Shown here in pieces: positions 16,137-23,907 of a DNA stretch of 64,000 nt. A model generated the notes under the pieces. The model saw nothing but the letters and a program-made list of their open reading frames with translations, searched no databases and was not told the origin of the DNA. Location: NCBI RefSeq assembly GCF_949820605.1, contig NZ_CATKVU010000001.1, positions 1 through 64,000 of the forward strand, given 5' to 3'. This stretch comes from Segatella copri. Its GTDB lineage: Bacteria; Bacteroidota; Bacteroidia; Bacteroidales; Bacteroidaceae. Each line of letters opens with the position of its first letter. The stretch's first letter is position 1. The position numbers were made by a program, and so were the translations under genes.

Positions 16137-18119
16137 ATGTGGTTTATAGTCAAGACTGATGTTTTTTCAGAGCAGCAATCCATAGATTTTCTGCGTGAAA
16201 AATACAATCATATCATCACCGACTTCTATTTTCCTTTAGGAAGAAAAACCTACAAGAACGAAAATGGAGAAGTGAAGGTACGCTTCGTGCCGGTCTTGCA
16301 GGGAATGTTCTTCATCAGAGTGCAGAATGAAAGGCGTTTGAAGAAGGTTCTCTCTCCATATGGCTACTTTATGTACAAGGGTTTTGAAATGGAACCGCAT
16401 ACTTCCGAACTGGTAGAACGCACCTTCTTTACCAAGGCGCATATTCTAACTGCCGACAGCAAGCAGATGTCATTGGATGAAATAGTAAGACAGTCAAAAA
16501 TCCCTGATGAGGATATGGAGACTTTTGTCTATTTCAATGACAGAATAGGCGATGACATCAATGGATTGAGTATCGTCGAAAAGCGTTACAGCGACTTGGT
16601 CAAGGAGAATGACACCATCCGCATCCTCTCCGGGCCTCTGGCTGGTCGGGTTGGCGTAATCAAGCAAATCAAGCATAAGGGTAAGAAAGATCGTCATCTT
16701 TTGGTGCGCTTTGGAAACAACTACTGTCTCAGTATCTCCAATATCCGCCAGTATGCCTTGCAGATAGAGCATGAGGCTCCTTCTGAATCCGTGGGTGCAT
16801 GGCGGGCTATTGACCAGATGATCGGTTATCTGCAGATGAAGGAACCTTCGAAAAATGCGGGGGATCTATTACGCAAGCTCTTCATGAATTATCAGAAGAA
16901 ATTGACCATATATCACAACCGTCAAACTTCTGATATCGCCTACAGTAAGATGATGGCAAACAGGAAGGATGTCCAGCAACAGGAGGTGCTTGAAAATTTA
17001 GATGAATCGATGTGGAAGAACTTCCGCATCCTGGCCAACTACCTCCCTTGTGATAATGCAACCCTCGAACAGGGATTGAAGGAACTGATTCCAGATGTCG
17101 TTCTCCGTCCGTTTCTCACGCCTGCTTCAGGCATTGCTATTCCTGAGGGACAAGGTTACCATGTATTACAGCATAATGGAATTACGGAATTCATCTTTCC
17201 ATGCAACCTTCGGGAATTCTTCAGGGGCAAGGAATATGAGGCAGACAAATATGCACCGGTCTTTGATGAGGACTATGAGTATGATGCTCATTTTGCACTC
17301 TTGAAGACTGTAGAAGGCAAGGTAAAGGCTATCTGTTCATGGGGGGGCTTCTATGACAATTATGCTTCTCAAAGTAAAGATGAAAGGGCTCTGTTCCTTT
17401 CAGACCTGGAAGCAAAGAAATATCCCCGTTTGCTCTACCTGCTTACACAAAGCGACTATCGGTTTGAAAAGATCGATGGAATCGGGGGCTTTTCGCTAGA
17501 GACAGGTATTGAATACCCTGATGATATGGAGGAGTTGGGGAGAAGAGCTCATGAGTTCTTCACTCTTCATTCATCTCTCTTCACTTCCCTCACCGCAGCA
17601 GCCGTAGAAGTATGGCAGGGAGCGCGTCTTCTGATTTGGCGTAAGTATCTCCAGCGCTACGTCTTGCTTCATAAGGTGCCTGTCATCGACCAGCCTTCTG
17701 TCATCACTGTTGATTCCAAGCAGGAAGATGCATTTGCAAAGACTGACGGCAAATCGGATATGACAAAGATAGCCGCAGTTTTGAATGATGCGAAGGAAAT
17801 CATAGAGAACCATCTGGCAAAGGAAGAAATTGCGTATGCTATATTACGGTTCCTTTCCACCTCATTGGTATTCTCTTCCCATTTTGCAGAAGATGAACTA
17901 TATAATTATATCACAGACTCATTCCATCCGGACAACACGCTTTCTGAGTTGTTCCATAAAATTGTAGGGAAAATCACTCAGATGGATCGCTGCTGTTCAA
18001 TAGTCAGCCATCTTCATAAAGGAATGGTAGAGTTGCAGGAACAAGATTCGTGGATATACTTCAAGTTTCCATCCTATCTCAAGCAGATTCAGGCGATAGA
18101 TAAGATGGTAAAAAAATAA
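16137..18119 (+). CDS. NusG-like (UpxY-type) transcription antiterminator with a large C-terminal extension
   Basis: 660 residues. The first ~210 match the UpxY/NusG plan: MWFIVKTDVFSEQQSIDFL, RFVPVLQGMFFIRV (NGN domain, about 1-85), then a KOW-type segment VKENDTIRILSGPLAGRVGVIKQI at about 155-180 with HLLVRFGNNYCLSI. UpxY proteins are normally about 170-190 residues and stop elongating RNA polymerase from terminating in capsule operons. Here ~450 additional residues follow, with no motif I recognise. They contain Trp/Tyr-rich segments (SWGGFYDNYASQ) and helical stretches and no membrane segment. The gene has its own consensus promoter and long leader. The N-terminal assignment is firm; the C-terminal role is unknown. 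Confidence 0.8.
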   Translation: MWFIVKTDVFSEQQSIDFLREKYNHIITDFYFPLGRKTYKNENGEVKVRFVPVLQGMFFIRVQNERRLKKVLSPYGYFMYKGFEMEPHTSELVERTFFTKAHILTADSKQMSLDEIVRQSKIPDEDMETFVYFNDRIGDDINGLSIVEKRYSDLVKENDTIRILSGPLAGRVGVIKQIKHKGKKDRHLLVRFGNNYCLSISNIRQYALQIEHEAPSESVGAWRAIDQMIGYLQMKEPSKNAGDLLRKLFMNYQKKLTIYHNRQTSDIAYSKMMANRKDVQQQEVLENLDESMWKNFRILANYLPCDNATLEQGLKELIPDVVLRPFLTPASGIAIPEGQGYHVLQHNGITEFIFPCNLREFFRGKEYEADKYAPVFDEDYEYDAHFALLKTVEGKVKAICSWGGFYDNYASQSKDERALFLSDLEAKKYPRLLYLLTQSDYRFEKIDGIGGFSLETGIEYPDDMEELGRRAHEFFTLHSSLFTSLTAAAVEVWQGARLLIWRKYLQRYVLLHKVPVIDQPSVITVDSKQEDAFAKTDGKSDMTKIAAVLNDAKEIIENHLAKEEIAYAILRFLSTSLVFSSHFAEDELYNYITDSFHPDNTLSELFHKIVGKITQMDRCCSIVSHLHKGMVELQEQDSWIYFKFPSYLKQIQAIDKMVKK

Positions 18120-18141
18120 AGTAGAATTAAAAATTAATATT

Positions 18142-18384
18142 ATGCAGAAACTGAAACTGGTAATTCTTAGAAAAATTGAATCCAAATTCAAAGATTCTAA
18201 GTATGTGGCAGATATTGTGAAAATCAATGATGAGACAGGTTGTGGCGGTCTTCATGGCTATACTGACATCAACGACCCCGCCCTTGATGAATACCGTGAT
18301 TGGATCAATTTCCATATTCGGATGATGGAGAGCATGAACGCCAGTAAGATGACCCTGACTGTTGGTGAGAATGTTGAACTCTGA
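18142..18384 (+). CDS. Small hypothetical protein downstream of the NusG-like gene
   Basis: 80 residues, beginning 22 bp after the NusG-like gene, so probably in its operon. The sequence (MQKLKLVILRKIESKFKDSKYVADIVKINDETGCGGLHGYTDINDPALDEYRDWINFHIRMMESM...) reads as a small alpha/beta protein without signal or membrane segment. Not recognised. Its stop lies 15 bp before the miniature IS66-derived element, so any genes that once followed may have been displaced. Confidence 0.55.
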   Translation: MQKLKLVILRKIESKFKDSKYVADIVKINDETGCGGLHGYTDINDPALDEYRDWINFHIRMMESMNASKMTLTVGENVEL

Positions 18385-18399
18385 AATCAAATTACATAT

Positions 18400-18548
18400 G
18401 TAAGCAACCCCTATTTTGGCGGTTTGAGACAGAGGCACTTTTAGTTAAACCTGTTTAAAAATCGAAAAAGTTCAAATTCTTAAAATACTCTGTATCCCCA
18501 GTAAACACTGGGGATGGAGTTGTATTGCCATAGGGGTTGGATGCTTAC
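18400..18548. mobile_element. 149-bp miniature element derived from the IS66 at 23889-26843
   Basis: It starts GTAAGCAACCCCTATTTTGG and ends TAGGGGTTGGATGCTTAC. The first ~28 bp match the left end of the complete IS66 element (with a 4-bp deletion) and the last ~120 bp match its right end, including the hairpin ATCCCCAGT/ACTGGGGAT (18494-18515). The three genes are missing, so this is an internally deleted, MITE-like copy. Flanking octamers (18392-18399, 18549-18556) do not match. Confidence 0.85.
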
Positions 18549-18549
18549 G

Positions 18550-18755
18550 TTAATCAAGGCGGTGTCGAGCAGCCCAGCTTCCAGCATCCAGACACGGACA
18601 CTCCTTTGGAGTAGTCCCAGGCAAGTCCCGATGGCCCACAATCTTCGCTTTCGGAAAGAGAATCTTCAGATTCCTGAAAAGGTCAATGAGTCTCGTTTCC
18701 TGCTCAGTGGTCATGGTGTTGCAAGGCTTGCCTTACTCATCGAGCCCTCCCTCAT
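18550..18755 (-). pseudogene. N-acetylmuramoyl-L-alanine amidase, C-terminal fragment
   Basis: On the minus strand the frame reads EGGLDE-stop-GKPCNTMTTEQETRLIDLFRNLKILFPKAKIVGHRDLPGTTPKECPCLDAGSW, ending at 18550. KIVGHRDL and PKECPCLDA are the zinc-ligand and catalytic segments of Amidase_2 enzymes. The N-terminal half lies on the far side of an IS1182-type element at 20680-20975. An in-frame TAA within GLDE*GKP, and about 12 residues missing at the junction (HARPY to EGGLD), suggest the gene was already decaying before or during the insertion. Confidence 0.85.
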
Positions 18756-18872
18756 GAGGGTGTGTCATAAGTCTGTGGCGCACCCCTTTTTATTTTTTGC
18801 CTTTTCACAGATACGAAATCTTTAAAAAACATTTTTATTTACAACAAAGCCCAAACTTTCACAAGCTCGGGC

Positions 18873-18903
18873 TTTGCCTTTCCGCAAAAGATTTGTATCT
18901 TTG
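18873..18903 (+). promoter_or_regulatory. Transposase promoter with protective hairpin
   Basis: TTTG (18873-18876), 19 nt, TATCTTTG (18896-18903). The -33 overlaps the right arm of an AAAGCCC/GGGCTTT hairpin (18846-18852 with 18869-18875), the kind that blocks read-in transcription from outside an IS. Confidence 0.65.
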
Positions 18904-18921
18904 CAGAAAACTTCTTTAAGT

Positions 18922-20478
18922 ATGGCAAAGATACAAATAAAATCTGAAACTCGGCACGAATTGAGCTTTTTTCCTAACTCTTTCGATGATTATGTGCCAA
19001 AAGACAGCAAAGTTCGTATGGTGGATCGTATTGTTCGCAGTATGGACATCAACCCTCTCATGGATACCTATGATGGGATTGGTGCTCCTCCTTACAGTCC
19101 GAAGATGCTTCTAAGTTTAGTTGTTTTTGCCTATATCAATGGCGTTTATTCCTGTCGTGGCATAGCGGACGCACTTAAATACGATGTTCGCTATATGTGG
19201 ATTTGTGGAGGTAAGCAATTATCTTTCGCAACAATCAACCGCTTTAGATCCCATCATATGATTAAATGCATCGACTTTTATTTTGATGCAGTCGTCTCCA
19301 TATTGGCTGAAAAGGGCGTGATTAGTCTGGAGGAACAATATGTTGATGGCACTAAGATAGAGTCGAAAGCAAACAAGTACACGTTTGTATGGAAGAAGAC
19401 TGTGGAAAAGAACAGGGCTAAGCTCTTGGAAAAGACCTCTGCTGCATTGGCTCAGATAAAAGAACAAATTCGCCTGAATGGCGGGAGTGACATTAAGGAA
19501 GAAGACAGCGAGCCAGCCACTTCCGCCAAGGATGTAGAGAGAAGTGCACGTTTGTGTGAGAGGCAAGCTAAGAACCTTCCTAAGGCAAAGCTTACAGGAA
19601 GAGAGAAGCAAAAGCTAAATACTCAGATAGATCACTTGTTCAAAGCCTCGGACAAACTGCGCGAGTATGAAAAATCACTGGATATACTGGGCGAGAGAAA
19701 CAGTTACTCCAAGACTGATCCCGATGCGACCTTCATGCGCCTCAAGGAAGATGCCATGAACAATGGGCAGACAAAGCCTGCCTATAACCTTCAAATTGCG
19801 ACAGAGAATCAATATTGGACGAATTTCGCCCTTTATCCCAATCCAACAGACACCCTGACCTTCAAGCCTTTTTTGGATAAGTACAAGAAAAGATATGGAA
19901 AGCAATCCAAGAGCGTCACCGCAGACTCAGGGTATGGTTCGGAGGAGAACTACGAGTACCTAGAGATGGAAGAGATGATGGGTTATGTAAAGTACAACTG
20001 GTTTCACAAGGAACAGCATAAGCCTTTCAAGGAGGATGCCTTCAACCAAGCGAACTTCTACTACAACAGGGATGATGACTATTATGTCTGCCCCATGGGA
20101 CAACACATGGAACCTTGTGGACAACGGCAAACGAAAAGTGACTCCGGCTATGTGTCTGTCATTACATTATATAGAGCACAACGATGTGATGGATGTCCGC
20201 TTGGAAGTCTCTGCAAGAAATCCAAAGGCAACAGAACCATATATGTCAACCATAAACTGAATGCATATAAAAAGGAAGCCTTCCTGCTACTAACGTCTGA
20301 AGAGGGCTTGAAACACAGAAGCCAGCGACCGATAGAGCCGGAAGCTGTATTTGGGCAGATGAAGGCAGATATGCATTATAAGCGATTCAGGCATTTCGGA
20401 AAGGACAAAGTTTACATGGACATAGGGTTGTTCGGTATAGGATTCAATTTGAAGAAATATTTGGGGATAAAACGATAA
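18922..20478 (+). CDS. IS1182 family transposase
   Basis: 518 residues from the ATG at 18922 (MAKIQIKSETRHELSFFPNSFDDYVPKDSKVRMVD). The N-terminal DUF772-type helical domain has YDGIGAPPYSPKMLLSLVVFAYINGVYSCRGIADALKYDVRYMWICGG at residues 45-95. The DDE core has EEQYVDGTKIESKANKYTFVWKK near 135, KSVTADSGYGSEENYEYLE near 330, and a Glu in RPIEPEAVFGQMKADMHYKRFRHFGKDKV near 475. A Cys-rich segment (CDGCPLGSLCKKSKG, about 425-440) is also typical of IS1182/IS5-group enzymes. It appears intact. Confidence 0.93.
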   Translation: MAKIQIKSETRHELSFFPNSFDDYVPKDSKVRMVDRIVRSMDINPLMDTYDGIGAPPYSPKMLLSLVVFAYINGVYSCRGIADALKYDVRYMWICGGKQLSFATINRFRSHHMIKCIDFYFDAVVSILAEKGVISLEEQYVDGTKIESKANKYTFVWKKTVEKNRAKLLEKTSAALAQIKEQIRLNGGSDIKEEDSEPATSAKDVERSARLCERQAKNLPKAKLTGREKQKLNTQIDHLFKASDKLREYEKSLDILGERNSYSKTDPDATFMRLKEDAMNNGQTKPAYNLQIATENQYWTNFALYPNPTDTLTFKPFLDKYKKRYGKQSKSVTADSGYGSEENYEYLEMEEMMGYVKYNWFHKEQHKPFKEDAFNQANFYYNRDDDYYVCPMGQHMEPCGQRQTKSDSGYVSVITLYRAQRCDGCPLGSLCKKSKGNRTIYVNHKLNAYKKEAFLLLTSEEGLKHRSQRPIEPEAVFGQMKADMHYKRFRHFGKDKVYMDIGLFGIGFNLKKYLGIKR

Positions 20479-20679
20479 AACTCAATTTGGACAGTTTTAC
20501 CGTCTGGGACAATTATGCCCTTTTGTGAGCTTTGGGGCTGTTTTGTTATCGATAAAACAAGAAAAGTAAAGTTTCTATACAATATAATAAGATTCCCTTT
20601 GTGAAGAAAGACTACGATTCAACTAGAAGATACAGAAACACACAAAAAAAAGGGTGCGTCACAGACTTATGACACACCC

Positions 20680-20975
20680 TCATAAGGTCTGGCATGAGCC
20701 CCCACCTCCAGCAGCTTACGGTGCTGCGTCATCGTACCATCCTTACGGATGTAGAAGTGGTAGCCGATGTCATAAAACCCACGAGCCTTATGGTCACGGC
20801 GCAGCTGTTCCACACTATAGTCCTGATTGCATCGGCTAGCCGAGCAATGCAGTACTAGAAATCTCACAGAGTCGGCAGACATCATGTTCTTGCCGTCTTC
20901 AACTCCGGCGAGGAGTCTACGCTCAGAGCGCACCTTCCCCCCGCCAATGTTCATTGGAAATGTATCTTTCGTCAT
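20680..20975 (-). pseudogene. N-acetylmuramoyl-L-alanine amidase, N-terminal fragment
   Basis: From the ATG at 20975: about 35 leader residues, then SVRFLVLHCSASRCNQDYSVEQLRRDHKARGFYDIGYHFYIRKDGTMTQHRKLLEVGAHARPYEG. FLVLHCSAS carries the first zinc His of Amidase_2, and GYHFYIRKDG and VGAHARPY are family motifs. The frame runs into the IS1182-type element and stops. The enzyme would cleave the stem peptide from peptidoglycan N-acetylmuramic acid. In Bacteroidales this gene commonly lies next to smalltalk and HU genes, as here. The missing half is at 18550-18755. Confidence 0.88.
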
Positions 20976-21021
20976 AGGAATAATTCAACATTCAACACTC
21001 AACATTCAACACTTAACATTG

Positions 21022-21156
21022 CTATAAGGCACTCGCGCACGAGCTTACTCCCAGTGCCGTGAGAGCAGCAATCAGCGCCTGTACGATGGCATTCACGATT
21101 TGAGTCCAGGAAATCTTGTGTGGATTTGATTCAGAGTTAGAACGAAACATTTTCAT
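21022..21156 (-). CDS. Smalltalk protein (44 residues)
   Basis: MKMFRSNSESNPHKISWTQIVNAIVQ...ALGVSSCASAL, ATG at 21156 and stop at 21022-21024. A hydrophobic helix covers residues 19-37 and ends at Ser-Ser-Cys. This matches the very short 'smalltalk' proteins annotated next to amidase and HU-like genes in Bacteroidales; their function is unknown. The SSC near the C-terminal end of the hydrophobic segment resembles a lipoprotein-type Cys but comes after an unusually long N-region. It lies between the HU gene and the broken amidase, all on the minus strand. Confidence 0.85.
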   Translation of the reverse strand: MKMFRSNSESNPHKISWTQIVNAIVQALIAALTALGVSSCASAL

Positions 21157-21244
21157 AATCAGTAAAATTTAAATGAAACAATAAATTATCAGAGTTTAGC
21201 AGTGCCTCCCTTTCAGAGAGGTAAGGCACTGCCAGAGTTGGAGA

Positions 21245-21757
21245 CTATTCCAATCCGCCACCATTGTCGGAACCAGTTCCGCCAGCCTCGGTGCCGGAAC
21301 CGCCGCCAGTACTCTCGCCGCCTGTGGTCTTATCCTTCTTCTCTTCACCGTACTTGACGAGTTCGATGGAATCAGGAATCAGGTTGTAGAGACGAGTACC
21401 ATTCTGCAACTTGGTGAAAGAAGGACGGAAGGCAGGAACGAGACTCTTGACGAGTTTAGCGTTCGCCTTACTCTCATCTTCTACGGCTTTGCCGGTAATG
21501 AAGCGGATGAAGAGCTTGCCGAATCCAAGCAACTCGATGTCGTAACCCTTCTTCAGGTTCTCCTTCACGTAGTAAGCATAGCGGTCGAGTACCGCCTTTA
21601 CGTCTGCAGGAGTAGCTGTAGACTCCACTGCGATTTGGTTAGCAACCTCCTCGGTGGTCAAGGTTCCGTAACTGTAAGGTCTAACAGAAAAGAGTGTCTG
21701 ACCCTTCTTCTCACCCATGTTAATGGTCTTCTTAGCAACTTTGTAGCTTTTACTCAT
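21245..21757 (-). CDS. HU-family DNA-binding protein with Gly-rich tail
   Basis: 170 residues. The HU/IHF-like fold runs over about residues 20-125: LTTEEVANQIAVESTATPADVKAVLDRYAYYVKENLKKGYDIELLGFGKLFIRF then FRPSFTKLQNGTRLY. A long Ser/Thr/Gly-rich tail (TTGGESTGGGSGTEAGGTG) follows, typical of the Bacteroidales 'HU-like' group found beside amidase and smalltalk genes in capsule regions. It probably binds DNA, but a structural or cell-surface-locus role is unproven. It has its own promoter and diverges from the plus-strand gene at 21950. Confidence 0.88.
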   Translation of the reverse strand: MSKSYKVAKKTINMGEKKGQTLFSVRPYSYGTLTTEEVANQIAVESTATPADVKAVLDRYAYYVKENLKKGYDIELLGFGKLFIRFITGKAVEDESKANAKLVKSLVPAFRPSFTKLQNGTRLYNLIPDSIELVKYGEEKKDKTTGGESTGGGSGTEAGGTGSDNGGGLE

Positions 21758-21845
21758 AATTTAAAACATTTAAGAAATTAATACTAAAGTTCAGTCATCG
21801 TCAGTCCAAAGAGATTTGCAATCCCGTTTGTTCTGATTGACGTTG

Positions 21846-21877
21846 CAAAGATACAACATTGGCGAGGCGAAAACAAA
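21846..21877 (-). promoter_or_regulatory. Promoter of the HU-like gene
   Basis: On the minus strand TTTG (21877-21874), 20 nt, TATCTTTG (21853-21846), with the ATG about 90 nt downstream. Confidence 0.75.
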
Positions 21878-21949
21878 TGCCTTCACTGACGTTCACCATC
21901 TGTTTACTGCTCATTCACTATACGTTCACTTTTAATAAAAATCATAGCA

Positions 21950-22372
21950 ATGGAAGATACCAGCAAGGCAAATATCGTCTTTAATATCTCTGGCGGTAAC
22001 AACCAGATTCTGCCCAATGCTATCAAGGCTGAGCAAAACTTTTATGGCGACAAGTACATAGAGGAGATGATGAAGGCGAAGACCACAAGTCAAGAGCCTG
22101 TTCTCTCACCCGAAACAACCCGTCTCTCCTTATATATTAATAATGTGGAAGCATTAGCAGAATATGTAGCCAAGCTCTCTGCATGCATCAATGCCAAGGA
22201 ATTGGCTCAGGTGGTGATGGATATGGTGAATGATACAGATGTAAAGGTTGACCAAGATATTATGGTGAAGCAGGAGTTCATCGAAGTCTTACAGCCCTTG
22301 GCTCCTCAGGTTGCTACAGGCATCAGTAATATCCGCAAGTATATCAATGAAGCTTGGTATAAGTGGAAATGA
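21950..22372 (+). CDS. Hypothetical protein with FNISGGNNQI motif
   Basis: 140 residues. Near the N-terminus NIVFNISGGNNQILPNAIKAEQNF (8-31) closely resembles AIFNIHGGNNLIAPTASQAEQ in the next plus-strand gene (22747-23016), so the two share a short module. The rest (about 50-140) is helical (LSLYINNVEALAEYVAKLSACINAKELAQVVMDMV...). No catalytic motif, signal or membrane segment. Such GGNN...AEQ segments recur in Bacteroidales accessory proteins, but I know of no assigned function. It diverges from the HU-like gene. Confidence 0.7.
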   Translation: MEDTSKANIVFNISGGNNQILPNAIKAEQNFYGDKYIEEMMKAKTTSQEPVLSPETTRLSLYINNVEALAEYVAKLSACINAKELAQVVMDMVNDTDVKVDQDIMVKQEFIEVLQPLAPQVATGISNIRKYINEAWYKWK

Positions 22373-22557
22373 TCACCAATGAAGTAGCGTGAGGAAAAAT
22401 ACTGACAAAAGGCACTTTTACGCACTCCATAATTTCAGAATTTTCAATGAATCCAAATTCGTTTTGTAGAATTGAAAATATGTTGAGGCTTGTTAAGTGG
22501 TTGATAATCAGTAGTGTATAAAAATTGAAAAATATACTTGGTCTCTTGAAAATCTAT

Positions 22558-22664
22558 AGTTGTACGACTATGACCCCTATAGTTGTACGACTATAACTCC
22601 AGAGTTGTACAACTATAGCATGTATAGTCGTACAACTGTAGCTTTACAGTCGTACAACTATAGG
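22558..22664. repeat. Five-copy palindrome array, 22-23-bp period, overall dyad symmetry
   Basis: The 12-mer AGT(T/C)GTAC(G/A)ACT occurs at 22558-22569, 22581-22592, 22603-22614, 22626-22637 and 22648-22659. Start-to-start spacing is 23, 22, 23 and 22 bp. The central copy is a perfect palindrome, the left two read AGTTGTACGACT and the right two AGTCGTACAACT, so the array is symmetric. CCTATAGTTGTACGACT (22576-22592) pairs perfectly with 22648-22664. It lies about 80 bp upstream of the gene at 22747. It could be an operator array or a cruciform/RNA hairpin. Confidence 0.9.
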
Positions 22665-22746
22665 ATTTTCAACTCGCAAAACTTGCGGATTATGGTCAAT
22701 TGCTGCTGAAAATTGGCTTTTATTGATTCTAGATGGTTAATTTAGT

Positions 22747-23016
22747 ATGGAGGATAAATATTTATACATGATACGAAAGGCACAGGAGTTCATGAATGAG
22801 AATCACTTTGCCGACGTCTCCCGTGTGCAATGTCTGCTACGCAAGATGATGTCCAAGGAGTATCATGGCCTCATCGATCAAATCAAGGAGTGTCAGGATC
22901 CCCATGCTATCTTCAATATTCATGGCGGAAACAATCTCATTGCGCCCACTGCCAGCCAGGCAGAGCAAAAATTGGTGGAGAAACCTGCTGACGAGATAAA
23001 AAAAGATAAGGAATAA
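22747..23016 (+). CDS. Small hypothetical protein with FNIHGGNN motif
   Basis: 89 residues. The helical N-terminus (YLYMIRKAQEFMNENHFADVSRVQCLLRKMMSKEYHGLIDQIKECQD) is followed by AIFNIHGGNNLIAPTASQAEQKL, shared with the protein at 21950-22372, and a charged tail. The domain order is reversed relative to that protein, where the motif is N-terminal. No function known. It is the first gene after the palindrome array. A 17-codon frame (23035-23088, MLNDFDSPFDITVDLYK) follows and may be the end of a lost gene. Confidence 0.65.
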   Translation: MEDKYLYMIRKAQEFMNENHFADVSRVQCLLRKMMSKEYHGLIDQIKECQDPHAIFNIHGGNNLIAPTASQAEQKLVEKPADEIKKDKE

Positions 23017-23119
23017 TCAAGAAAGAAGACCGAGATGCTGAACGATTTCGATTCACCATTCGATATCACCGTAGATCTCTACAAGTAATTGGGCGGAGTT
23101 GAAAAAACACCCCCAAAAA

Positions 23120-23151
23120 TTTGGTAGTTTCACGGAAAACCCTTATTTTTG
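23120..23151 (+). promoter_or_regulatory. Promoter of the YafQ-type toxin-antitoxin pair
   Basis: TTTG (23120-23123), 20 nt, TATTTTTG (23144-23151): an exact consensus match, 23 nt before the antitoxin ATG. Confidence 0.8.
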
Positions 23152-23174
23152 CACCTAAAAAAGGAGATACAATT

Positions 23175-23378
23175 ATGAATACAGCTACATATACATTAGA
23201 TGTCCCTGCAACCGATATTTCTCTTTTCAAATCATTGATTAAGAAATTCGGGTGGGTTGCCAAAAAGCAAAAAGCCCCTAAGGCTTGTAGATTAGACAAG
23301 GCATTAGAAGCTGCAAAGAATGAAAAACTCTTTGCTACTAATGATTTGGATGAATTAATGAAGAGTCTTGCTGAATGA
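23175..23378 (+). CDS. Antitoxin of a YafQ/RelE-type pair
   Basis: 67 residues from ATG 23175 ([32 protein letters not shown]). A longer frame begins upstream at 23121 but would start before the promoter's -7 element, so the ATG at 23175 is preferred. It opens with a short strand ([11 protein letters not shown]) and a helix, followed by a helical, charged C-terminus, as in small type II antitoxins of the DinJ/RelB size class. It lacks an obvious full DNA-binding domain, so DNA binding is only inferred. Four-base overlap (ATGA) with the toxin gene. Confidence 0.75.
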   Translation: MNTATYTLDVPATDISLFKSLIKKFGWVAKKQKAPKACRLDKALEAAKNEKLFATNDLDELMKSLAE

Positions 23379-23659
23379 TGAAATATACAGTTAAGTATTC
23401 AACTTTGTTTAAAAAGTCATTTAAAAAATGTATGAAACGAGGTTGCTCTGAGGGTAAATTTCGTAAAGTCATTTCTATTTTGGCAGAAACTGGAACTTTA
23501 CCACCAGAATATAAACCACATCCTTTAAAGTCAAACTATAAAGGGTGTATGGAATGTCATATTACTTCCGATTGGCTTTTAGTTTGGAAACAAAATGATA
23601 AAGAATTGATTCTGATTTTAACCGATACAGGTACACATAGTGACATTTTTGGCTGGTAG
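23375..23659 (+). CDS. YafQ-family toxin (RelE superfamily mRNA interferase)
   Basis: 94 residues: [93 protein letters not shown]. The spacing of [30 protein letters not shown] and TGTHSDIF is the YafQ signature, including the His in the PHPL segment and the C-terminal His-x-(D)-(I/L)-F that contribute to ribosome-dependent mRNA cleavage. It looks intact. It overlaps the antitoxin gene by 4 bp and shares its promoter. Confidence 0.9.
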   Translation: MMKYTVKYSTLFKKSFKKCMKRGCSEGKFRKVISILAETGTLPPEYKPHPLKSNYKGCMECHITSDWLLVWKQNDKELILILTDTGTHSDIFGW

Positions 23660-23711
23660 CCCACTAATATGAGTTATCTGAGTAAAATGTTATAGAAAGT
23701 TATAGCAAAGT

Positions 23712-23886
23712 GGTCCCATCCCGCACAACATGGCGAAGACCGCTTTGGTCCGCCAACCTTAGAGCGAAGCGGTTCTGAGCACCGGAGGGCGGTTACATCC
23801 CTAATCCCTATGGTAGGGATTTAGGGCTTGGGTATAGGGTAAGAACCCCCTCTTCGCAAGAGTGGGACAGGGGAGTCGAAACAAAA
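23712..23886. repeat. Dispersed structured repeat, copy A
   Basis: The first ~89 bp (23712-23800, GGTCCCATCCCGCACAA...GGAGGGCGGTTACATCC) are nearly identical to 34478-34567. Two hairpins then follow in both copies, at the same relative places but with different stems. In copy A these are ATCCCTA/TAGGGAT extended by CCCTA/TAGGG (23799-23826) and CTCTT/AAGAG (23850-23862). The copy ends at GTCGAAAC, two bases before the IS66 left end. No ORF. Confidence 0.8.
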
Positions 23887-23907
23887 CTGTAAGCATCCAA
23901 CCCCTAT

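Larger units (their letters stand above)
18756..20679 (+). mobile_element. IS1182-type element inserted in an amidase gene
   Basis: The ends are 28-bp inverted repeats: left begins GGGTGTGTCATAAGTCTGTG at 18758, and the right end at 20652-20679 is its complement with one mismatch. TCAT occurs on both outer sides (18752-18755 and 20680-20683), a likely 4-bp target duplication if the left end is taken at 18756. The amidase gene reads up to both ends in the same orientation. One transposase gene fills the element. Confidence 0.85.

Noticed and set aside
18514..18825. 103-codon plus-strand frame before the IS1182-type element
   Set aside because: The minus strand encodes the amidase C-terminus here (KIVGHRDL), and the plus frame spans a MITE end and an IS end, so it is a shadow.
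22558..22664. CRISPR-like regular repeat array
   Set aside because: Repeats are 12-bp palindromes with 10-11-bp gaps and mirror-image orientation; no 25-40-bp repeats, unique ~30-bp spacers or cas genes.
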